Below, piece after piece: positions 46,901 to 58,100 of a DNA stretch of 64,000 bases. The number at the start of each line of letters is the position of its first letter. The stretch's first letter is position 1. Location: positions 12,831,702 to 12,895,701 of the forward strand of contig OZ029919.1 in assembly GCA_964023275.1 (NCBI GenBank), read 5' to 3'. Both the position numbers and the translations under genes were made by a program. The notes below the pieces were generated by a model. It did not search any database and was not told the origin of the DNA. It saw nothing but the letters and a program-made list of their open reading frames with translations. The stretch is from Norana najaformis. Its lineage: Eukaryota; Annelida; Clitellata; Crassiclitellata; Hormogastridae.

Positions 46901-49401
46901 CAGTTTATTACACATGTGTGTAGTGGGAGAAAACGACCAGGGAAATTGTCCTATGGGGGAGTGACCAGAGGAATTGTCCAGAGGAATTGTCGGGGTAAAA
47001 GTCTTAAACCCTTAGTTACTCTTGGACTCAGTTGTCTGTTGCCTGTAAACCATGAGGTGGGAGGTAGTGGGTTGCAGGTGATAGCATATCTCTCTCTCCT
47101 GGCTGGAATTAATCCCCTCCCATAAAGGAGGGGATTAAGGAGCACATCACTGTCTCCCCAGGGAGAGAGAGATGCTATCACCTGCAACCCAATACCTCCC
47201 CATGGCTTATAGAATAACATATAAAATATAAATAATAGCATAGAGAATAACAAATTTATTTAGTCTCTAGGAGTTGACAGAAATTAGTGCAGTACCATTT
47301 GCATTGGTGGGCTGAAAGGTATAGTGGCCTCATTGGTAGGGTGACTGCTTAACTAACTTTTAATTAGGCCTAATTGCATATGATGACTCACTTGGGGCCC
47401 CTTAGATGATTGTTTTATTATCCAATAACAGAGTGATCAGTACCCATTCAGTATGAACTGAATAACTCAGGCTTTATTTTGCCAAAATTTCGACACTTCT
47501 ATTTACAGGTAATTTTGCCATCTTTCTCAAGTCCAATTATCGGTGTTCTGATGACCTGAGTGGAACATTTGGAGCAGCTTACATAGTGATGCAACTTATT
47601 TAATGTGACTTAATTATTTTCCTCGATTGTATCCATAGTTGCATTAACATGACTTACGGTAACTAGTGGATTTGTAATCCAGAAACAAGAATAATCAATT
47701 TACGAATGTAATTTGGTATTTTAGATCGCATGTGTTGAATATACAGAATTGAAAGAAGTTGAAGAAGCTCTTGGAGGAGCAGAAGCATGGAAGAATGCTG
47801 GAACTACGGAAGGCAAGGATTTTAGATTTGTAGCATAGCTTCTAATGGCTGTCTGGCAAAAGCTACATATGCTGCGATTGGCTGTCTAAATGCTTTATTA
47901 GGAAATTTAGTTCTTTCAGTACTTCAGTGTTTTAAAAAGTGCCTGTTCTGCGTAACTGCTAAGAAGCACTCCCAGCTCAGCTTTGTCAGAAGCAAACAGT
48001 TATTCTTGTATTCTTGTCAAACATTATAAGATGTCTAAACACTCAATTTATTTTTAATAAACACACAGTTCAAATCAATGGCAGTATGTTATAGGGTAAG
48101 ACAAGCTAATCACACGTGTTTCTATTAGCAGTAGTTCTAGCGGTGCAGTCCTACAATTCATGGATTTCTTCTCTGAAGTGCAGATGTGAAAGCAGCAATC
48201 CAACAACATTACAGCATTCCCAAATGTGTTAAATTTCTCAACACTGAATTGTTACTTCCACTAGAAACATGAAGATTTGAGTACAAGAACCAAAATGAAT
48301 AGCTGACATGTTAGAAATCAGCTACCATGTCATATGTGCTGGCTGTGTCCATTACCGCCTCTGGGCTTTAGATCATTCCGGCCTAAGTTCTGGCAGTTGT
48401 ACCATGCCTTGCATGTGTGTCACTGGCTACTGAGCTGCAATGGTTGGATACGTAATGGAGGAGACCGGTTCTTTCTCATCTGCAGTCATAATATTGGGGC
48501 TGGATACCAGCAGACGACTATTATACATTACTCTAAATATATAGAGTCCCTTTACTCAACATGACGGTATCAAAGTACCTCAACCCAGAGCAGAGTTAAA
48601 CCCGCGAGATCAAAAGGGTACTTGCTCTGGCTTTTGGTTTAGCTAAGGATTTGTTTCAAACTGGGACTGTTAGTTTAAAAAACATTAAACTCTGGCCAAC
48701 CACAGTACTTAAAATCAGTTCTCATTCCCCAGACCTATCATTTTTCAACCAGAGCATCTGATGTTTTTTCTGGTTGTGCCAACAACTTGAACTGTTCTTG
48801 GTGGATGAGCTTTTTCAGATGCTGGACCTAACTTTTGAACATTCTTCCTGCATCTGTTCATTCTGCTCAGTCTCTTGTGTCATTTTGATTTCAGCTTAAG
48901 ACTCACCTGTTTCAGTTAGCTTATTCACCATAGGCTGCCTCTTTGTTTCAGTGGACTGACTTCCTGGGTACTGACCCCTTCACGGCCTCTTGCTGGTGCG
49001 CCGTTGGCCGAAGCCTTGTGCATTAGACAAATATGCTAATTAATAATAATTATTAATAATAAAATCGTAGTTTAGGACATAATACATCATTGGAGTGCCG
49101 ACATCCGCAAGGGGTTAGGGAAGTAATATCTAATGCGGATAAATGAGGACAACAGCGAAAGAGTTTTCCAAAATACATAATTTTTTTGCCGATATCTTTT
49201 ATGAATGACCCCTTAGGTTACTAGTAGTTCTCCTGCCTATTTCATGAAGGGTCTTTTTGGTTTCTTGTTGCAGAGAACTGTGGCAGTGGAAACTGTGATA
49301 GTACAACAGCATATTTCCTCCAAGTGCAAACGCGATCAGCCGATGAACCCATGACTATTTTCTATCGATGCTGCAAATGTGCCCATACATGGAAAGTTTG
49401 A
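43942..49401 (+). CDS. POLR3K: RNA polymerase III subunit RPC10
   Basis: POLR3K (C11/RPC11) is the TFIIS-like subunit of RNA polymerase III needed for transcript cleavage, termination and re-initiation. Three exons, 43942-44052, 47725-47812 and 49274-49401, join to 108 codons, exactly the vertebrate length. It begins MLLFCPMCSNMLTVEEGQ; the N-terminal zinc ribbon uses C5, C8, C25 and C28. The C-terminal ribbon has C69 and C74 (a CX4C pair; vertebrates have CX2C and yeast a longer loop) with C99-x-x-C102. The hairpin QTRSADEPMT (85-94) keeps the acidic D90 and E91 that drive RNA cleavage. Intron 2 starts with GC instead of GT (GGAAG|GCAAGG). AATAAA follows the stop at 49433-49438. Intron 1 is loaded with transposons, including a MULE. 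Confidence 0.97.
44115..44520 (-). mobile_element. Truncated LINE of the 2A-LINE family
   Basis: The reverse complement matches the C-terminal codons and 3' UTR of the intact LINE: TTATTCACAGGCGCTCAGTC, CAAAATCGATAGGCAG, GGTTCCAGGTCAAGGTCC, GACAGTCAGACGGCTACGG, and coding for the PPLWNKLPPEL region near 44430-44460. Confidence 0.85.
44765..45320 (+). mobile_element. LINE relic, different CR1-like family
   Basis: Pieces read LNAAALLIGGISGYSHISPI-like text and FHWLPIQQHVHCKILTLMHN. They end with GCGCTTTATAAATCTTAAAT and a (TTACAA)n tail near 45300-45315. Stops and frameshifts are present. Confidence 0.7.
45540..47010 (-). mobile_element. Mutator-like (MULE) relic with FLYWCH finger
   Basis: On the minus strand, 46720-46540 reads NGYIYVKQKNLAHNTVSYEC and, after a break, ECKVKIKVKDGTIVSSLHEN, a decayed FLYWCH-type zinc finger. 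Then 46376-46053 reads PNWFKDGTFSIIPELFFQLY and a YGLSPDKSQNIY end. This is the MULE transposase core; D66 of that open stretch (near 46180) fits the first catalytic Asp. Both flanks carry degenerate repeats of GACAATTCCCCTGG type in opposite orientation (45550-45640 and 46926-47003), which look like terminal inverted repeats. Stops and a frameshift show it is dead. Confidence 0.7.
47045..47212. repeat. Large imperfect inverted repeat (foldback)
   Basis: The left arm (GGGAGGTAGTGGGTTGCAGG, TGATAGCATATCTCTCTCTC, ATTAATCCCCTCC) is mirrored by the right arm (GGAGGGGATTAA, AGAGAGAGATGCTATCACCT, GCAACCCAATACCTCCCC). The arms are about 75-80 bp with a very short centre near 47126, so the strand could fold into one long hairpin. 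It lies directly next to the MULE relic. Confidence 0.85.
48600..49045 (+). mobile_element. LINE C-terminal relic in POLR3K intron 2
   Basis: It reads SLKNIKLWPTTVLKISSHSP, then an HSSCICSFCSVSC segment and a GCCTCTTTGTTTCAGTGGAC 3' UTR block like that in 2290-2330 and 53650-53690. It is the same CR1-like family as 1090-2400 and 53112-53760, with stops. Confidence 0.7.
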
Positions 49402-49432
49402 GAAAATTGTCAGGAACGTGTTGTACAGGAGA

Positions 49433-49438
49433 AATAAA
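49433..49438 (+). promoter_or_regulatory. POLR3K poly(A) signal
   Basis: A canonical AATAAA 31 bp after the POLR3K stop codon. It implies a very short 3' UTR. Confidence 0.7.
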
Positions 49439-50555
49439 ATGTGCTAGATTGACTAAACAAAGCAGATTGTTTGCAAAACAGTTGCATGCAAAATAAATAC
49501 CAAACAAATGCTATAGTGTTTTACCACTTGTGCATGAAGTTGTGACATGGTGTACCCTCTAACTTTGTTAAACATGGTAGCTTGGCACTCTTGGTATGTC
49601 ATTGGCAGATGCTGTGAAGTTAAGGTACACCAAACCTGAATAGTCGACTATCCATGAAATATGAGGTGATCTTATGCTTTGTTAGCCGCCCTTATTTCTG
49701 GGTCAGTGATAAGTGCCAACAAAAGCTGGGAGGTTGAAAAAGATGTCCTGCTGTTGGATTGATTGGTTGGTGTTGTTGGGCTTGTGCTTCAGTTGTGCTT
49801 CAAACACATGGACCTTGTTTCTCAGGATTTTCTACAAACTCTTGTGAATAACTGTGTCGCTCTTCATTTAAATATCATTTTAAATGGTTGTTTCTGGTAT
49901 CATCATCACTTGCATGCTTTCTGAAGTCAGCACAGTATGTACCCCTTATATATGTTTACTTGTATGCATATGAGTATCAAAACACTTAATATAACACCTT
50001 TTAAGAACCTGTTAAAAGTTCTGCATAACACAGTGCGCATATGTCCGTCAGACTAATCGAAGCAAGTGTATTTTTAGGTAGTTTGGAAATGTATGCTGAA
50101 CAGAGTTAAGTGCAACAGTATGTGTATACAATGGAAGACTGATCCAAGAGGAATATCCACACTGGAGAAGGCGCAATGGGCTCATGTGCAGAAGCGCAGC
50201 ACCAGCATATCTGCACAAGCAGCAGAGAGTGAAGATCACCATCCCTGTTGACTTGAGGCTGGAACACAATGTATCACATATGATGGTGCCTATTAGCTCA
50301 GAAAATTTATGTGGGCACTGATCCCATTAGGTGTCCCACTTCTTTACGCACTGTGCAGGACTGATCTGATGCAGATCATCTGTGCTCAGAGGGCATATGC
50401 ATGAGCAGAGCGTAAGTGCTAGCTCAGGTCGTTATGCTGACCAGATGTATGTCCAGCTGTGCTTGACATGTCTGAAGTGTAGAATATCATTCATATCATG
50501 TTGGCACCATGTGCAAATCAGCTCCATTTCTCATATGGGGTATTCATAGAATCAA
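49439..50555. other. Spacer without visible genes
   Basis: AT-rich DNA after POLR3K. I see no gene and only weak, unassigned repeat-like text. Confidence 0.5.
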
Positions 50556-50559
50556 GTAT

Positions 50560-51185
50560 CTTTGTTTCTTACTGTCTTAATCCAACTGACTAATGCATTG
50601 GTTTAAGCAGATTTGACTACTGTAACTCACTTCTTATTTGCATCACTAAGAGAGATCTGCACAAACTACAAATGGTTCAAAACTCTATGGCCAGAGCTTT
50701 AACAGAAACAGCAAAGTATCGGCATATAACACCAATACTGCATTTGTTAAACAGGTCGCCCTTCAAGCAAAGAATTCATTTCAAAATTGGTCTTATAGTT
50801 CACAAAGTAATACATTTAAATCAGCCGACCTATCTATGTTCCATGCTCGCCTCTAACAAAAATAGATATTGCACTCGATCAGTGGACACTGTGACGCTTG
50901 CTGTGGCCCATACCCAAACAGAGTTAGGCTCTGAGGCTTCTTGGTAGCTGGTCCATAGCTTTGAAATTCGCTGCCAAGTTCTATTTGTTTTGTCAGTTTG
51001 ATGATGTCATTCAGATCTAAACTTGTCACCATAGCCTAACTTCTGGTTTCTCCAAACTATCACAGTTTGACCAATGGATTATGAGTTCGACTATGATTTC
51101 ACTTGAAGCAACCATCGATTGATGTCTTGGGCATTATGATAACGGTGCTATAGAAGTCGTTAGCTTTTAGATTAGCCATATAGGT
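50560..51185 (+). mobile_element. LINE relic
   Basis: It contains MVQNSMARALTETAKYRHIT and RSPFKQRIHFKIGLIVHKVI, then the 3' block CATCGATTGATGTCTTGGGC and AACGGTGCTATAGAAGTC. The relic is 5' truncated and belongs with the 12640 and 13433 fragments. Confidence 0.75.
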
Positions 51186-51279
51186 TACGTTTTTACAAGA
51201 ACCGCTGAAGAAATCTGAACTACTGCAGGTTCTCATGCAGCAGATAAGTGACATGATCACATGATATCCAACTATAGAT

Positions 51280-51710
51280 CATAGTTGTAATCTCGTGATT
51301 TCTACAGTGCCAGACAATAGGTAAGTTGCGGGCACAAGCTTATTCACAGGCGTTTAATCAAAACAAAATCATTAGGCAGTAGGGTTAGAAACGGTTCCAG
51401 GTCAAGATTCAAAAGTCAGTCAGGCAGACCGCTGCGGTGGATGGTGTTTGTAATTGGAGCGACAAGATAAATATGGGGTTAAAGAAGAAGCGATATAGGA
51501 TCTGTGCAAGACGAGTATTTTTAGTTTTAGTGAAAGACCTGTGCAAGATTGCAAGCTGTGAAGTGTTGGTGAGATCGTATGTCATATGATGAGAGATAAT
51601 TGTCATAATTCTGGCCGGAGTTTATTTCAGAGGGGTGGGACAGCTATGGCTATTAAGCAATTTCCAAATTTTAAGGATGAGATGATGGGAATGTGAAGTT
51701 AGGGCATAAG
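51280..51710 (-). mobile_element. Truncated LINE of the 2A-LINE family
   Basis: The reverse complement of the intact LINE 3' end: TTATTCACAGGCGTTTAATC, CAAAACAAAATCATTAGGC, GTTCCAGGTCAAGATTC, GGCAGACCGCTGCGGTGGA, with the C-terminal coding region up to about 51680. Confidence 0.8.
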
Positions 51711-52027
51711 AGGAGATCAGATTGGCAGCAGAGTTCAGAACTGGCTGTAGGCTTAGTAGTTCTAGCCGACAACTCGGCATAGGCCCTACCTGCCATCAGG
51801 TGGTTTTACTGATCAACCTGAAGACTGAAGCTGCTGATCAGGGTGACAGACCTCGAGTTTGAATTGAATCTGGGTTATATATTGCTAGAGTCGGCCCATG
51901 TTTTACGACCCGGATGTAAGGAGTGGTTGAAGGATAAGCCGTCTCTTTGGGGGGAGGGTGTAATATCAGTAACCCTACAAAAGGGGAAGGTTTCTTCAGT
52001 TTGCTGAAGTTGGCTAGTTAAGTATAG

Positions 52028-52210
52028 GCCGAGTCCTACGTGGCTCTGTTTGCTGGTCAAGACTCCATTTATCGAGCTTATGTAAAGGTCCTCAGCGTGT
52101 TTGAGGAACCCGAGAGGTTTTTGCTCAAGTTGTTCTGTGATGAAAAAGACTTAGACTCTGCCTTTGAAACAGCTGTCATCGTTCTTGCTAATGTCAGGTA
52201 TTTTGTTGTA
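52028..52210 (+). other. Unidentified coding-like patch
   Basis: After TATAG, one frame stays open and looks like real protein: AESYVALFAGQDSIYRAYVK, then VLSVFEEPERFLLKLFCDEK and DSAFETAVIVLANV. It ends at an AG|GTATTT donor-like site (52197/52198) or at the TGA at 52208-52210. I do not recognise it. It could be an exon of an unannotated gene, an exon captured from elsewhere, or part of a mobile-element protein. Confidence 0.35.
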
Positions 52211-52429
52211 TGATTTATAACCTCTTGCAAGTGTGAACAGAGATTTTATCTAAACCCAAGTGAGTTATTTTTCTCCACAAGACCAACTTCCTACAAAAAT
52301 TATATATTTTTTATATATGTGTGTGTATATACAGTATTTAGTAACTTCTAACGCATCAGTGTCCAAATCACAAAAGCATAAACAGACGTCACATCAGTCA
52401 AGCCACATCATGTTAGCATCCAGAAGGTT

Positions 52430-52840
52430 AGTCCACAAGGCAGAGAGCCAGCCAATGGTGATTCGGTTCAAGGTTCTTCTAGTTGTCCGTTCTGCTACGG
52501 TTGGCACTGCGCCTGCTTATATTCGGGAGCTGTGTGTTCCTGTTTCCAGTCGACCTGGTGACCGGTTGCTGCGTTCTGCTGCTTGTGGAGATATGCTGAT
52601 TCCACGTTACCGCACGTCGTTGCGTGCTTATCGTGCCTTCTCCTGCTTTGGTCCATCGTTCTGGAACAGTCTCCCTTTAGACATTCGTACTTTTCCACTT
52701 AGTTTAACTCAGTGTTCATTCTCTGTTAACTTGAAAACGCACTTGTTTAGATCGGTAGGATAGCCGTGTCATCAGCGCTTTTGAGAGGTACTTGAAGAGC
52801 GCTATATAAGTGCTTGTTACATCACATTACATTAAGCAAT
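52430..52840 (+). mobile_element. LINE C-terminal relic, another family
   Basis: It reads TAPAYIRELCVPVSSRPGDR, then LIPRYRTSLRAYRAFSCFGP and SFWNSLPLDIR. It ends GAGCGCTATATAAGTGCTTG with an (ACATC/ACATT) tail near 52820. The last 100 codons are open, so it is fairly young but 5' truncated. Confidence 0.75.
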
Positions 52841-53111
52841 TTGAAAGAGGTATACATATTTGTATATCTAGTCTACTCTTAAACATTCTTAAAACATTTG
52901 CCTGCCTTAATTCTCATTAATCTCTGACATTTTAAAAGATTATTCAAAGGTCTTTTGAATGGTTGCACACTGCAAAATTAAATAGCTTCAAAATTAAATC
53001 AAATATCCTATAATTTATAACGTAGACATTACAGCACATAGTAAATATAATGTTTTACTTCCAACTGGCAATGTTCTACTTTCAAAATATAATAAATCCC
53101 TGATATGCATT

Positions 53112-53760
53112 ATGCACATGTGTGGGCTGTGTAAACAACACAAGCTACTTGCTTACTTACTCAGGCTTTATGATCCCGTGTCTTCTAGAATATCCTTGGC
53201 TAACACATTGGTCTCCAGTCGCCTTGACCACTGTAACTCAATTTTTGTTGGTATCACAAAGTCAAATATGCAGAAATTCCAAAGAGTTCAGAACTCCTTG
53301 GCTAGAGCCATAATAGATACTTCAAAATATGAAAATATTACCCATGTGCTTAAATCTTTGCATTGGCTTCCTGTTCTGCAAAGGATTTATTTCAAATTGA
53401 GACTTACGGTTTATAAAACATTGAATTCTGGCCAACCACAATACTTAAAATCAGTCCTTTTCCCCAAGACTTACCATTATTCTGCAAGGTCATCTGATTG
53501 TCTTTCTCTGGTCATACCTTGGAGTAGAACTATTCTGAGTAAACTGACTTTTTTGGTCGCTGAGCCGAAATTTTGGAACACCCTTCCTGTGTCCGGTCTG
53601 CTCAGTCGCTTCTGTCATTCGTTACCTTTTTCAAATTGCTTATCCACCATAGGCTGCTCTCTGTCTTGTGGGCTGACCTTCTGAATATTGACCTGATTGC
53701 GGCTTGGCTTTGGTGAGCCATCGGTTGATGCCTTATGCATAATACACCGGCGCATTAGAA
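53112..53760 (+). mobile_element. LINE C-terminal relic with long open frame
   Basis: The 190-codon open frame reads SSRLDHCNSIFVGITKSNMQ, NSLARAIIDTSKYENITHVL, KSLHWLPVLQRIYFKLRLTV and FWNTLPVSG. It is the best copy of the CR1-like family also seen at 1090-2400 and 48600-49045. It is 5' truncated. Its 3' UTR runs into an ATT-rich tail at 53764. Confidence 0.8.
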
Positions 53761-53763
53761 GTT

Positions 53764-53835
53764 TATTATTATCATTATTATTATTACTATTATTATTACT
53801 ATTATTATTATTATTATTATAATTATCATCATCAT
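53764..53835. repeat. ATT/ATC microsatellite
   Basis: A (TTATTA)n run with ATC interruptions directly after a LINE 3' end, probably its tail. Confidence 0.9.
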
Positions 53836-53849
53836 CATATATGTTCATA

Positions 53850-54134
53850 GTAGAGTTCCGGAGAAGCAGATGGCGTTCCCACGCTGGACAGCTACTGAGA
53901 GTCTTTGAAGCAGGTAGTTGGTCTCCAGTGGATCGTGGGTTGCCAGTCATCCTTCGTCCTAACTCCCACACAAAATCCAATCCTTCCGTACTCCATGCGC
54001 CGCTGGTCTCCAGTGCGACCGCCACAAAAGAGTGGGTTTGGGCTATAGTGGCGTATTTTAGCCTTTTGGCTGAGACTGCCCGGTTTGCAGCTTCACTTGG
54101 TCCGGTTGAAGTAAAACCTAGATGTGACGCTGTA

Positions 54135-54136
<2 letters not shown>
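53850..54136 (+). mobile_element. Unclassified repeat with ATT tail
   Basis: One frame is open and reads FEAGSWSPVDRGLPVILRPN, then LVSSATATKEWVWAIVAYFS and LAETARFAASLGPVEVKPR. It runs straight into the (ATT)n at 54137-54189. The layout (ORF end followed by a microsatellite tail) suggests a retroelement 3' end, but the family is unknown to me. Confidence 0.4.

Positions 54137-54189
<53 letters not shown>
54137..54189. repeat. ATT microsatellite
   Basis: Near-perfect (TTA)n, about 17 units. Confidence 0.95.
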
Positions 54190-54897
54190 GTCAGAACAAT
54201 TTGCGTTAGAACACAGACATTTGTTAAAAATTATTATTATTTTTATTGCTGGAGCAACTAGAGCTTCTGTGGCGTCCAGGCTGGCACACTGGAAACAGGT
54301 CGACTAGCTGCACCTCCGAATCTCGTGATCCTGTCTTTAAGCGCCGTGGTGAAGAAGCAACCCTGAGTTAGCGGTCGCGTAAGTGTAGAGCGTTCTGTGG
54401 GCGTGTCTTCGATGGATCGCGAGAACTTCCGGTGTGGATCGGACGAAAATCCAGCACCACCAACTCCCTCCTCTTCGTGGCCGTCGTCGTCTGCTTCGAA
54501 GGCGCCTACGTCGTGGGCTTCACTGACCCGAGCGTCGACGTCTCCTCGACCCGCCGGCTGACCATCGACAGGCGGTGTGGCTCCTTGACCCAGAGAATCG
54601 GTTGGGGCCCGTCGGCTGGGTCTCGACGACCAGTTCCGGGTTCTCTCCTTTTCTTTAATCTTTGCTTCAGGCACGCCCTTCTCTCCTTCTTTGATTTCAG
54701 CCGTCTTGTTCCTCTTTGTATTGTTGTCGATGAAGAACTTGATTTGGGACTGGGTACTCTGGTCTGGGTACTCTCGCTCGTTGCGTCGAGTGCAAGTTCT
54801 GAGATCATGAATTCGTCTGATTGCCTCTTCTGAACTAAATCCTTCAGATAACGTTCGTCTTTTCTCCTGTTAACCATTGTAAATGCTTTATCATAGC
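54190..54897 (-). mobile_element. Unclassified ORF-bearing unit bracketed by ATT tracts
   Basis: The minus strand opens at about 54878 with MVNRRKDERYLKDLVQKRQS and continues LKSKKERRACLKQRLKKRRE, RRDPADGPQPILWVKEPHRL, then a stop near 54505. A second frame continues to about 54258 with LRVASSPRRLKTGSRDSEVQ-like text. It is richer in GC than its surroundings. Class unknown; possibly an ORF of a retroelement. Confidence 0.4.
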
Positions 54898-55000
<103 letters not shown>

Positions 55001-55162
55001 TCGCCAGAAGCGCTGCATTGAGTAGACGCGTGACACGACGCTACATAACGAGTTTCTAAAACTGTATGTAATCTTGGTTCTAGGATATTGTGTGCTAGCG
55101 ACATCTCGCGAATTCAAATTCGTTTGTTTTTCTGGGACTCCATTGGAAAAGTTTCAGTGAAA

Positions 55163-58100
55163 ATGGAGAACGTAGAAGACGTACCGCGAAGAAAGTTCGA
55201 CATTGTTGTATTCGGCGCATCGGGTTTTACTGGACAGTATGTGGTCGAAGAGCTGGCGAGGACCGTGGACGCAGAAAAGGGCGTCACTTGGGCAGTTGCA
55301 GGGAGAAGTATGAAGAAGTTGCAGGACGTTCTGAAAACTGCATCCGAAGAGACTGGTAAACAGCCCGAGAATTAGTCTCGACTTAACCGTCTGGCAGACG
55401 CCAGGAATCCTGAATGAAGGAATATTCGATTTTGGTTTTAGTGATTGCTTTAGTTATTCATATTTCTACATGTAGGCCTGTGTATGTTTATAAACGCTCT
55501 TCAACCTGGGCTCGCCGTATTACTGTAGTCAGTTTAGACGAACAGGCTTGACGAAGCAGTGGTTGTCAGGAACTGCACGGATTAAGACAGAAATTAGCAT
55601 CTGTATAACTTAGGCCCATAGACAGCCTTATATCAATGGATATAATACAGTGGATATAACGGATACGGCGAGCCACTGGTGTTTAGTCGAATCAAATCCA
55701 TAAGAGCCCAGCTGTTTGATGAGTTTCAGCACGAGGTCAAAATCTAGGAGTCAGGATGATAATCATAGTTTAAAGAGTTAGTTTTTGCGTTTTGGAGAAA
55801 GTTTATGTATAAATAAATAGACCATATAGTATACATGTTATATATATGATATAATAGCTTTGCATCCCTAATTATGAGGCCTTAGAAAAACAGCCATTTG
55901 GCCCTGATCTCAAGCTGACATTGTTACATCCCCCACCCAACAGTTGAATTACTAGAATCCCAGTATTCCCAACATGAATTGACCTCTCTTCATAAGTGAC
56001 TTGAAGTGAGGCAGAGCTGAAGTCATGAGAAGTTGCAGGATATCTTGAAAGATTGCAAATTATTATGCCAAGGTTTTTGCTAAAATGTAAAAAATAGACA
56101 AAAGCTTATGGATTTTTTATTTTTTGAATGATTTATTATCTGATTTAAAAAATTTTTAGCCACTTTATTCAGTATTAAATTCAAAACGGCCACAGTCAAA
56201 TTAAAGAATTTTCATCACACAATATTTTCACTTAAATAAAAAAAAACTGCATACAGAATAACAGCAGAAATTCCCAGTACTTGTTCACAAAATAGATTCA
56301 TACACATAAAGAGGATGCAGTTGTGGACAATTTCATGCTAGAAAGGTGTTCCTAATTTAAATATTGGTTGAGTTATGAAAAGTAGAATATGATGATGTTT
56401 TAGGCAAAAACGTTACATTTTGCCAAGAGCATCTCCATGCTGTACGTTTCAGATTTTGTTCATTTTGATATCGTGAAGTAAAATGAAACTGTACTTTAGA
56501 GGCTGGGCTTTAAAATTAATTCAGACTTGATGGGATGAAGGAGTAAATATTCTGCAGCAGCCATGTTCATCGATTTCAGGTGAAGTCATGCTGTGTAGTT
56601 GCTTATGATTTAGACATGTGAAATGAATTCCCACAGCTTGGATGCGAAATAATGTGCTGGATTTAAAGTTTCAAAGAAGAGTACCAATGGGCATTAATAC
56701 AGTTGAGCACATTTAACTATATGCATTCTAAAAGGAAATTAGGTGAATATAAATGGCTTTTTCAACCAGACACTGCAAATTTTCAGGACCTGATGGTGAT
56801 CATGTTGAAGTTGTGTTGAAAATGTCAGCTGCAATCTGATCAGAATATAAAGATAGTGATGATGCACAAAACTGGTGTGCTTGTGGTTGTTATAACAGCT
56901 TCAGCTGGACTTCATTGTTGCTGTTGCCATTTATGTAAGAGCCTAGTATTGCATGCATATATACAAGAGTTGTTTTGAATAGGAAAAGACCTGAGTGATT
57001 TGGCCACTATAATCGCTGATGTGAGCAATGAGAAGAGTCTTGAAGAGATGTGTTCTCAAGCAAAAGTGATTCTGAACTGTGTTGGTCCAGTAAGTTTAGC
57101 ATCCGTCCTCCGTTTGCACTTTCTGCTTGATTAATCAATTTTTATTTAATCATTTCCATCTTCTATTTAATTTTTTGAATGATTTAATTTGCTAGACATA
57201 CAGTAGGTAAAATATCGTACTAAAAGTCTGTAACTTCTGTTAAAATGAACACATTTCACAGTAAAAGTATAGTTTACATTTTTACGTTGTTGTTGATATT
57301 ACAGTATCGATTCTATGGTACTCCAGTGGTGAAAGCATGCATTGAACAAAAGTGTCATCACATAGACATATGTGGAGAACCTGAGGTCAGATGTGTTATA
57401 TTTTCTTGTCATAATAATTGTTCGAGAACGCCATCATAGTTATGCTGTCAGTGAATTTGTGGAATGATTGTTTTCTGTATGCAAAAAATTCATTTTTGCC
57501 AAGAAGTCTGACAGCTTACGCAGCATATGTTTAATGTTTCTTTGAAAGTGGGAAAGTTGGGGTGTGGTTTCATGCATTCTGGTGTTGTTTTGGTTTGGTG
57601 GCTTTGTGTTATAATTTCTCTTATATAATAGTTCTGGTAATATAACATGTAATAAAAAAACTCCTGAATAGAAATTTTCAGACTAATTCCATACTTGAAA
57701 ATAGATAGGGGTGATGGTTAATTCATTTTCTATCATGTCTAGAAACTCTTTTCCAAATTTAAACTATGCATTTGTACTTTCTCGTTGCTGCTTTGTATGT
57801 TGCAATCAGTGGAGAGGGTTTCCTTTGACCTTGCATAATCATGGTTAAGCACTGTAGCTGTGAGCAGTCTGAAATTACATTTGCTTTTTGTTGTCTATTT
57901 GCAGTATCTTTTAAGTTCAAAAGTTCTCTTTGCCATCTGTCACTAGTCTTGAGATGGCCTATGAATGCACCACATTAAGAAACCCCTAACACTGCTACAT
58001 CTATGCTATTTGGAGCATTAGCAGATAATTATTATCATATTATTACATGGGTATTTTTATCTTTGTGACCCTTACGGCCTAGGCTGCCATGGATTTACTC

